A stretch of DNA of 64,000 nucleotides from Cladopsammia gracilis (lineage: Eukaryota; Cnidaria; Anthozoa; Scleractinia; Dendrophylliidae). The notes under the pieces were generated by a model. That model was not told the DNA's origin and made no database searches. It worked only from the letters and a program-made list of their open reading frames with translations. This document shows, piece after piece, positions 48,301 to 59,623 of the stretch (its first letter is position 1; each line of letters begins with the position of its first letter). The stretch spans positions 3,882,501-3,946,500 of the forward strand of contig JAJGOT010000001.1 of NCBI GenBank assembly GCA_022457155.1, in the 5' to 3' direction. Position numbers and translations under genes: made by a program.

Positions 48301-51300
48301 TGCTATAAGAAGCTCTTGAATTATCTGTAAAAATGCAATTTGATAACAAGAACAAAGTTTCTCATTTTCGGCAACGATTCATTTCAGTCATTTCAATTTA
48401 GCAAAATTTTTCCCTGACAATTTTAGGCGGAGCGTTCCCCAATTTACATATATTCAGGAGTTAAAATAGTGGGTTTGGTACTAGGCTGCTAGGTGTCCCT
48501 TTTCGATCATTCTAGACTTGCCACAAGTCGACCTCACGAGTTTCACAGTAAAGCGAGCGAATTGAGCTTTTGAGGCCACGAAGCAGCCGAGCGAGCGACG
48601 AAGTCGCGAGAGGTCGACTTGTCTCGCTTGAAGGGTTTTCATTTGCGTTTCGCGCCAAAAATGGGGAGTGGCGTGACTTGTCAATGTCATCGATTATTGT
48701 TTCGAAACCGACCCCGTTTTGAATTTCAACCGCAGGTCACGTTTCATTGCGCCTAATACCTTGTGATTGACAGTTCTGTCCCCAAGGGCTACTCTCGGCT
48801 ATTCTGATTGGTCAAAGCGCAGCGACCCGTTTTTGGGTCGCCAAAAATGGCGCCAATCAAGTGTGAAAAGTCCTTTGTCCGGCGGGTTATAAGACGAAGG
48901 ACTTTATTGAAAGTCTACGATCAGTCAAGCGGGCGAGCTTATCACGAAAACAAGTTCGGCGAGACTGGAGCGAGCGAGCGAGCGAACGAGCAGAGGGGAA
49001 ACTTTCCGCGTCTTCCCCAGCCTCCCGGGAGAGGGGTAAGCACAAGAAGATTTAGGTAACTACAAACAACTTCAACGCTAAGCAATGCATGTTGCTGTCT
49101 CGTTGCAATAAGGAACAACAAACTGGAGCCACAATAAGAGACGGACGAGTGTCCATAAAAGGCTTTCCAGCTAAACATCTCGGCAATTAAATAAAGGTCT
49201 TACACACGTTTTAGCAGATCTAGTCAAAATGTCAAAAAGCATGCCTGTTATCTTCATACTGTATGAGAATTTGTTGAAGCTCGCTCACCTGTAAGTTCCC
49301 TTTTGTTGCTGCATAGTGTAGAGGTGTCTTATCGTTCTTGTCTCTGCTGTTTAACAAACATTCTCCTCCAGACTATCATCAGAAACAGACGATACATAAC
49401 CATTCAATAGATAAGTTTTTAATTGAGTGACGGAAGTAATTTTGCGATTGCTTTGGTTTTGCTTTGGTTTTGCTTGTTGATGATGTTGTTGTTGTTGTTT
49501 GTTGTTATTTGTTGTTGTTGTTGTTTTGCATTGCTATGTTTTGTGATTGGCTAAAATATCTCCCTCTACTTATCAACCAATCAGAAGTAAAAGCAAAATC
49601 AATCATGACTTACGCGCACGCGTTTTCCCGCGCTTAGCGCCAGCTACATGTATTTGCTTCGAGTTCTTTGGTTCATAAGGATTGTCTGCCTCTGTTTTGA
49701 TTCGCCATAGTAATTACTTTGGTTTTGGTTTTATGACAGTGAACTGAAAATTGCTCTTTGACAACTAGTCAGAGTAATTGTCTAGCTCCAAAGTTACATA
49801 TATTTTAGTCATACGGCATCAACTTGTTAACTCGGTGTACACATTATAGCAATTTCCCGATCAAGTAATTAATTAGTGTGTAAAAAACGCACTAGTGATT
49901 TCTTCAATCACGACATTTGCCAAAAATGTAACCAACCAATCAGAACTCGAGCAAGCAACCGCTCTTTAGTTCGAGGATAAGTACAAACAGTGTCAAGCGC
50001 GGGAAAACGTACAACGGCTGCCAAGCGCGGGAAAACGTTCAACCGGTGCCAAGCGCGGGAAAACGTACAACCAGTGTTGAGCGCGGGAAAACGTACAACC
50101 GGTGTGAAGCGTGGGAAAACGTACAACCGGTACTAAGCTCAGGACAACGTACAACCAGTGCCAAACGCAAGATAATGTACAACCTGTACTGAGCGCGGGA
50201 AAAATGTGGCGAAAAATGCACAACCAATGTCAAACGAGGGAACAGTTTAAACGGTGCCAAGCGGGGGACAATGTGCAACCGGGCCATATGAATATAATTG
50301 GTTTTTGGTCGGATCATATAAGAAAAGTGGCCTGTTTGCTTTGATCAAAGTCACTCAAAACGTGTGACTTTGCTTAGATTGAATGAAGCTTCTTGCAAGA
50401 TTTTTCAGCCAAATATATAGTTCAGCAAAGCTACCACTTAAATAATTTTGACAATGAATTGAAAACCACCCGATCCTTTTTTCGGTGATATTGAGTATTT
50501 CTGGAACTGGATTTTTTTTTGGTCAGTTTTATCTTTCACTCATCAATTTTAGAATATTCTTGCACCCTTCTGACCTGAATAATAATTTTGAGTGTCTCCA
50601 CATCAGAGCTATAAACAGCCACATGCAGGCATGTTCTTTGATTCAAGTCTCTCAGATCAATCGGCGATCCGTTTTGCAGGAGAAACTTCACCGCTGCATG
50701 TTGACCTCTTTTTACAGCGCACATTAAGGGTGAAGGAGCACATGAGTCCACTTCATGTGAAATTTCTGCTCCCTTTAAAAAAAAATACATGTTAGATACT
50801 AGCAATCTGTTAGTGAGAGTTGAAATTTAGATAGAAGTGAATGCGGCGTAGCTTGTGAATACATCCACCTCTTGTCGCGTCCTGCTGCTAGGGGAGTTCG
50901 CGAAAGAGCGATAAGAGGCGACAGTATTCGCGTGCAAAATGCGACGAGTAGTCAAATGGTTAGCGCTTGGAACTTTCGATATATTGAAGGTCAGCTACGC
51001 TAACCAACATCGTGTGGTGTCCGTGGACAAAACACTTTGCTTTTCAATGGCTGCCTGGCTTTTCTAGCCACTTTGGTTATTGCAGGCAGCAAGTGCATGT
51101 ACTCTATTTAAATTAATATTCTTTACTTCAAATGTAAACTATTTTACGTGGGTACAAATAAACGTTGTTGTTGTTGTTGTTTTTGTTGTTGTTAGTTCAT
51201 TTATGTGTGTAAATGAGAACCTGCGATGGACTAGCAGCCCATATGGCTAGGGCGGGGGAGTAGGCTGTATCTAATAATACGCGTTGTTGCTCCACGCTAC

Positions 51301-54300
51301 AGACACTGGCAATTAAGCAGTTGTGATTCACTAAAAACGTGAAAGTATAGATTCTACATATGTACCAATTCAAAATAATACGGGGGGTGACAACTCTAAG
51401 AAGGCCTGTTTCGGGAGAAAAACAAAATTCTTCCGGGAATCTGAAGATTTTGCCGGGAATCGGGAGACTCGAAAAATTTTCGGGGAAACATGAGATAATG
51501 TTGTTAAAATTTCGGGAAGTTTGAAATTTTTGCGTGAATGTCTCCGAAAAAATCGGGAAGATATTCCAAATTTTCGGGACAACTTTCAGTTCCACACAGT
51601 ATTGCTCAAACAGCGTTTATTAGAGTTGTCACCCCCCGTAAATAATGCTTTGTTCTAAAGCAAACCGCTCTCTCTTTAAGTGATTTTTTCTTTAAAAACT
51701 CTTGCTACTCGTAATTTTTACATTCATGATACTTCCAAGACCCGACCGGCAGCTTCATGGATGGCACTTTTTTCTGATTTGGTGAAACAAAACGACAAGG
51801 TCCACTGAGTAATAATTTGCGATCACGGTTTTCCTTGGGGTTTAAGAAAGAAGAAACGATTTCCAACTCGTTGCACTTACCTCAGCAAGGAGAAGTTCAA
51901 TGATCTCTACATTTCCCGCCAACGAAGCCCTGCATCGTGAAATTTCAAAAATGGACAACAATGATGAAGTAATAACAAAAATTGAGACAAATTAAATAAG
52001 GTAAAATTGATAACACATTTATAGAAAGGCGTGGGAGATACATGAAATAGAAGAAAGTTCTTATTATTCAAACCTTCAGTTTATACCTAGACTATGGTAA
52101 CTATGGTAACTATGGTTACTATGGCAACTATACTTTGTATCATTTTAACGGAAGCTTGAGCGGGGGTGAAAAGAGGAGAAAATGAGCAGTAACCGAGAGG
52201 GAGAGGGTTGGAAATCCGGGAAGGAATGGCTTTCATAAGATGAAGAGAAGCAGAAGAAAAAGCGATAATCCGCAATATTGCGTAACATTTTGTATCAACG
52301 GAGCAGCTAAGAACCGGAACAGGAAGTAACTCTCCAAGGAAGCGGAAGTTAATACTCCCTAAGGAATGCGAAAGTTGTTACTTTCCAAGGGAAGCAGAAG
52401 TTAATACTCTCCAAGGGAAGCAGAAGTTATTACTCCCCAAGGGAAACGGAAGTTATTACTCCCAAAAGGAAGCGAAAGTTAATACTCCCCAAGGGAAGCG
52501 GAAGTTAATACTCCCCAACGGAAGCGGAGGTTAATACTCTCCAAGGGAAGCGGAAGTTATTACTCCCCAAGGGAGGCAGAAATTATTCTCCCGAAGGGAA
52601 GCGGGAGTTAATAGTCCCCAGTCCCCACCATGATAACCTTAAGATGGGCGTCATTCCATCAGCGTCTTCAGCATGAATTGATGCTCCGTTCAGCAGCAGA
52701 AGTTTGACCATATCGTAATGACTGTTGATGCAAGCAACATGTAGAGGAGAAAACAAATCTTCCTGGAAAGATGAAACAAACACGGAATTGCTGACTTTCA
52801 TAACCTCAGTGCACGAGCAGGATCCCCTGTTTGGTTTTAACGTGGGAAAACATGCAACTGGTGCCAAGCGCGGGAAATGATAAGCAACTGGCGTCAAGCG
52901 CGAGGACGCGCAAGGAGGCATACATCATCTGAGTCACAATTGATTGACCTCACATCAATTTATCTATCAATGGATATACTGTAACAAAATAATCCTAAAA
53001 TTTAGTAGCAGGTCAAATTGGGAGGGGGAGAAAGGGCAGTGTTCTAAAATATCAAAACGATATAAGAGTCGGGATTGTAATTATTTCTTTTGATGAAAAA
53101 GAGTTTGTGAGCTGTTCAGTACTAGCAGAATAGTGTCTGAATTTTGCTGAGTTAAACCTTGATGATGAACTACCTGGTTTCTAATCATTTTCTTTTCTAA
53201 CTCCTATCAGATTGTTGGATATTTTATGCATAAGCGTCGGCCTCAGAATCTATCCCAAGTTTTTAAACGTGGTACGGAGCTCGGAAAACGCAAATTAAAG
53301 TAAAACAAAGATTACCGAAATTTGGGGAACTTACCTGTAAAGCACATGTATCAGCGCCATATTTTATGCAAACCTCAGCGGACTGAAGTGAGAAATTTAA
53401 AGCACGGTATAAGGGCTGGTTCCCACAACCGACGGAAGCGGAATCGGAAGTGGAATCGAAGCGGAAGCAGAATCCGAATCCGAATCGGAATCGCAAGAGA
53501 GTTTCGATCTAGTGGAAATCAAAACGACCTAAGCCGATAGTAAGCGAAGGAAGCAGAAGCGGAACCGGAAGAAAAAGGAAACCTTCTGATCCTTCCGATT
53601 CCGATTCCGTCGAGCTTCCGATTCCGATTGCGACTCCGTTTTTTTTATTTCCACTAGAAGGTAAGGCTTCTTACTCTTCCGACTCCGACTCCACTTAGAT
53701 TACGTCGCTAGTGGGAACCAACCTTAAAGATAACGCGGATTCATTGTCTTACGACACTCTGATAATGTATACATGAAGACGAGAAAAATCGTATACATGA
53801 ACTCGAGAAAAAAGTATGAATGAAATGAATCATAAAATTATAACCAATGATTACCATTTTCTAGTATTTGTTACACTGGTGTATGTAAACTTACACTGCT
53901 GGCTGGCTTTCTGTCGAGCGGGCGAGTTGATCACGAAAACAAGATTGGCGGGACTGGAGCGAGCGAACGAGCCTAGGCGAACTCCACCGCGGTCAAATGT
54001 CCGAGGCGTTTTTCGTTTCATTTAGTGGGATTTTACTTAATATTAAATGGAAATATGGGCAAGAATGTATTAAAAAAAGAGTTGACGTTACTTTCTTTTA
54101 ATTTTTCTCAAAATGATGAGCATTTTTCCGTTGAAAACTGACCAAAACTCTTTACGCCTGATCAAAATTATGTTGGCAAATGGCGCAGAGAATTCTGCAG
54201 TTCACAGTTTTTAAACGCTTAGAACTCTTTTGGTAGACTTTCAAAACGTTTGGTAAATTGACAGTGTATTGGCAATATATTAAACTTTAAACAGTGAATG

Positions 54301-57300
54301 ACAACCTTAACTTTTAAGTACTTTGCTTAACTTTTGCAAATTTCTCTCGTTTGACCTCGGTTAAAGGGGAAACACCACGCCTCTTCCCTAATCTCCCACG
54401 GCTCGCATTACTCGCGTGATTTACTCGCGCGCTCGACTTTTCAGAGAGGGGAGGCTAGCAGTGTAGTGTTAACGACTTATGAGAAGGCTGATCCTACCTT
54501 AATATGGCCGTGTTGAACAGCCAAATGAAGACATGAATTGGCTTCATTATCCATCTTATTTAAAATGGCGGAACAAGAAACACCAACAGTGCTGGCTGCA
54601 GATCGTAAGAGAAGGTGAAATGAATATTGATTTAGAGCGGGTTTTATTTAAAGGTCGAAAGTAATTTAGCATTTGCTTTGGTTTTGCATTGCTACGCTTT
54701 GTGATTGGCTAAAACAATTTCGCGACACTTTATCAACCAATCAGAAGTAAAACCAAAACCTAGCGTGACTTGCTCGCACTCGGCTTCATGTATTTGCTTC
54801 GAGTTCTGATTGGTTCGTTTGATTGTCTGCTTCTACGAGAGAGAAAGGGAGGAGTGGGGCGGGGGGGGGGGGGGGGGGGGGCAAATATGGCATGACTAAC
54901 CTGTAGAGAGTAACTTTTCTAATACGTCATCATGTCCGTCTTTAGCCGCCAGGTGTACCGCGGTGTATCCGTCATTGTCACTCAGACCCGGATCCGCGCC
55001 GTGCTTCAACTTGAAAAAAGAAGGAAGAAAAATAACCACCAATGAAGGCAGCGTGATCGATGGTTGGGCTACTAGGCATAAATGAGGTCTCGGAATTTTA
55101 GGTTGCTTGTTATTGGCTTCTAACATGATCGACGGTGTAAACTTAAAGGTTTCCTAACGTTCGCTTTCAATTTAACTTCTTCTTCTTCTTCTTCTTCTTC
55201 TTCGACTTCTTCCGAATACAACTCACCTCTTTCAATATTGAAGATTCTAGTGAGTTCATGTTTAAATAAATATTAACCCACCAACTCATACTTATTAAAT
55301 GTAGATAAAATCGAAGTTAATGTGTCTGAACCATACTTAAATTGTTTGAAAACTTGGATGGAGATCACGAGAGGGATGTTATCGATCAAAAGATAGTGCC
55401 TATTACAAGTTCGTTGCTGCTGGAACCGTAAATTGTGGCAGTAATCACAAAATACGTCAATCGTTTTCTAGCCTGGATCCTTTTCCCTTCAGTAATATCC
55501 TTACCAGGATTTCGACGATGTTCAGTTTTCCTTCCTGTGAGGCTGCGTGTAGAGGAGTGGAGTTTTCATTATCATTGGCATTAGCACTTGCTTTCCCTTC
55601 GCTTAACAACACCTTGAGCAAAACAGAGTCAAATCAGTTTAACTCCTACTCTTCTTCTTGCTCGCTCTCGCGTTTGCAAAGGAAGGCTCGTGAAAAATGC
55701 ACTTTCGAAATGTAAACTTTTTTAATATTTCTACGTTTTCCTATTCTCGCCTTAAATGCCGGATCGACATTTTGCCTATAGAGGTTTTGCACGGCAGCCA
55801 TGTTGCATGACAGGAACAATGAAAATGTTTTGCATTAGATAGAACATTATTTCCCATAGGGAAAAGAATCTATTGTTCCTGTCATGCAACATGGCTGCCG
55901 TGCAAAACCTCTATAAGGAGGATAGGTAAAGCGTGACACGAGCATACGAGTTAATTATGGACAACTGAAACACAGGCGGCCCACACGAACTAAAGTTATC
56001 TCGGTTATCTGAATTCCGTTTATTGCAGTATTGCTATTTCACATCGAATGCATAAATGATCTATTGCACAGTTGCTCTAGCATTTTGCCGGTAGCCATTT
56101 CCCAGGGGGAACTCCCATATAAAAACGACGAGGGATGGTCGTGATGATGATGGTGATGGTTGAAGATTGGTATCCCCAAAAAGAAGCCTGTTCACAGGCT
56201 AGTGCCTGTGATATGCTAGTGAGGTAGGTTACGGTGCACATGAGCCACAGGTGGCTCAGTTCGCCGGAGTTGAACCCGTTTAACCGTAGCATGAAGCTAC
56301 TCCCCCTGGATGGGATGCTTGACCATCACAGGGTGACCTGGTTTATAAACTATGAAGTGACTATAAGTATTGCTACTCCCCCCTGGATGGGATGTTAGTC
56401 CATCACAGGGTGACCTGGTTTATATACTATGAAGTGACTAGGAGTATTGCTACTCCACCCTGGATGGGATGCTAGTCCATCACAGGGTGACCTGGTTTAT
56501 ATACTATGAAGTGACTAGGAGTATTGCTACTCCCCCCTGGATGGGATGCTAGTCCATCACAGGGTGACCTGGTTTATATACTATGAAGTGACTAGGAGTA
56601 TTGCTACTCACCCCTGGATGGGATGCTAGTCCATCACAGGATAACCTAGTTTATATACTATGAAGTGACTAGGAGTATTACTACTCACCCCTGGATGGGA
56701 TGCTAGTCCATCACAGGGTGACCTGGTTTATTTACTATGATTTGACTAGGAGTTCATCACTACTCCCCCCTGGATGGGATGCTAGTCCAGCACAGGGTGA
56801 CCTGGTTTATAGACTATAAAGTGACTAGGAGTTTTACTACTCCCCCCTGGATGAGATGCTAGTCCATCACAGGGTGACCTGGTTTATAGACTATAAAGTG
56901 ACTAGGAGTTTTACTACTCCCCCTTGGATGGGATGCTAGTCCATTGCAGGGTTACCCCCTTGGTGGAGAGAGACAATGTGGAACAAAGTTTATTGTCCAA
57001 GGAAACAACACGACGGCAGAGACCAGACCTTGAACTACCGACCATCACATCTGAAGTGCAAACCGCTAACCACTTCACTACCGCACAGGCTAACCACTAC
57101 ACCACCGCACAGGCAAACCACTACACCACCGCACAGGCTAACCACTACACCACCGCACAGGCTAATGACAACACCACCACACCACACAGGCTAACCACTA
57201 CACCACCGCACAGGCTAACCACTACACCACCTCACAGGCTACCCACTACACCACCGAGCCTCCACATTTGGAGATGGTGGTAGGGAGAATAAACAAATTA

Positions 57301-59588
57301 ATCACCTGAACGACTGCCAAGTTTCCTCTTCTAGCGGCGTAGTGCAGAGCTTGCTGGCCATAATTTGACTGCTTAGCGACGTCAGCTCCATGAAATATCA
57401 GTAAGCGAGCAGTCGCAGGACTGTTGAATCTCGCCGTGACTTGAAGAGGAGTAGAGCACTTAGTTTCCTCACCACTGTTAATATTTACATCTGAAACAAA
57501 ACAGAGGGTAAATAAATATTTCTGTGTTTTCTCTTTTTTTTCGCCAGTTTATGCGCGAATTATTTATTCCCTCTGTGACTGAAAAAAATATATAGAAATG
57601 TCCAACGACTTCATATCTCGAAAATCCTCAGATTATCTACCTGCGATTTCTTGATAACTTGTGATGCTTCTTTGAATAGACCACCTCGATATATATAGTA
57701 GATTTTATAATTTTGTAATTTCGGCTCGAACAGAAAAACCATTGATACGCCGGGCTAGAAAGAACTTCTTCAAATTCGGCAAGACCTTAAAATCTGAGCG
57801 TTATATCTTGCTTAGAAGTGAAAATATAAGTCTGTGAATTTTGAACTTTTTACATACTTTTGTATGGCACACACTAATCTTGTTTACGCGGTAGGCAAGA
57901 TATGCGCACTGCCATACAAACATGTCGACATTCACTGACTTATATCTCCGCTTGTAAGCAAGATATAACGCTCAGATTTACAAGGTTAGCTGACTTAAAG
58001 GTTCCCTTTCTAGTAGCATCGATGGTTTGTTTGTTCAAGTACAAAGAAAAAATAGAAAAACTAAACGGTGTACGTAGGCTTTCCTACAAGAGTTTGCAAA
58101 TCATAGTAAGCTGAAGAGAAGTAACTTGCTTAAAAAAGATCACATTGAGCTTAAGAATTGGAATTGTTTCACTTTATCTTCTATTTAGCTTTTCTAAAGT
58201 TAAACTGTGACTTAGAGAAACGCTTAAAACAATCTAAACTTGGTTAATAAAGATAGATTGGATTAAGGAACACCTAATTAACGATTAAAGTCTGTAATTG
58301 AATTTGTTTGAGCCTTATTTGGAAGGCAAAAATTTCATGTTGGTAGATAATATAAAATCATTGTGATATTTTGTGTCATCTAAAACAGAGTGTTCCTCAA
58401 AGAGAAAGGTCTTTGTGATGTGTTTTATTTTTTTTACCTGCACCCGCATCTATGAGCAGCTGTACAATCTCTGCGCGGTCATACCGAGCCGCGTAGTGGA
58501 GTGGGGCGAGTCCCTCCTCGTCGATAGTGTCAACAGTTGGTGCACTTCCTTTTAGCAATGCTCTAACTACGTCAATTAGACCATCACGACATGCCTGTAA
58601 CAACATAACACTTTTCAATTCCATACATTCGTCAAGAGTAGTTTTCGCTTGAGTGTCGTAAAACCAAAAACAAACTTATTACTTTAGCCAATCACAGCAG
58701 ACGCAGAAAATCCAATAAACCATTCAGAACTCGAAGCAAATACATGTCGCTGACCCTAAACGCGGGAAAATGCGTGCAAGCAAGTCACAGGCGTTTTGGG
58801 GTGCGCGAGCGTGAGGCGCGCGAGGGCACTGAGGGATCGAAAAAAAAAACAATAGCACAAAAAATGTTTTGACTGCGTAGTACTCACGTTAAATGATAAT
58901 ATTGAAATTAATAATTTTTTAAGGAAAAAAGCCTATTTTTCCCTTCCCTCCCCTCGCGTGTCTCGCGCACCCCAAAAATTCCTGTTTTGCAGAGAAGTCA
59001 GGATTAGTTTTGGTTTTACTTCTGATTGGTTGAGAAAGTGGCACGACATCGTTTTAGCCAATCACAAAGCGTACGTAGCAATGCATGAAACCATGAAATT
59101 ACTTTCGACACTCGATTGAAAACATTTAAGGCTATATACCATGTGTCACCTAGCTTAGTAACTTAGTGTCTATTAAGTCGTGTCTTGTTTACTCCCTTAG
59201 ATTGAACTCTTCATTATTTTTGGACCGTCCCAAGGGGGCGTATGTTATCTACATTAGGAGCTCGTTCATTTTATGCTGCTGCCCCCACACTGTGGAACAG
59301 CCTTCCAGCAAATATTCGAACGACGACATCACTTAGCATTTTTAAGAAAAAACTTAAGACATATTTTTTTAATTTAGCCTACAACAATTATTTTTTTGGG
59401 GGGGTGGTTATTTGTGCATTTTTAGTATTAAATTAGTATTAATTAGGAATTAATTATTATTAGTATAAAACTTGTGTTAAATTAGTATTAAATTAGTATT
59501 AATTAGGATTACACTATAATTAGTATAAAATCTGTGTAAAGCGCTTTTGATCATTTTAATGTTAAAAGGCGCTATATTAAGTGAATAA

Positions 59589-59623
<35 letters not shown>

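Noticed and set aside
55518..55715. 65-codon plus-strand frame
   Set aside because: It is the antisense shadow of TRPA1 exon 4 and its flank.
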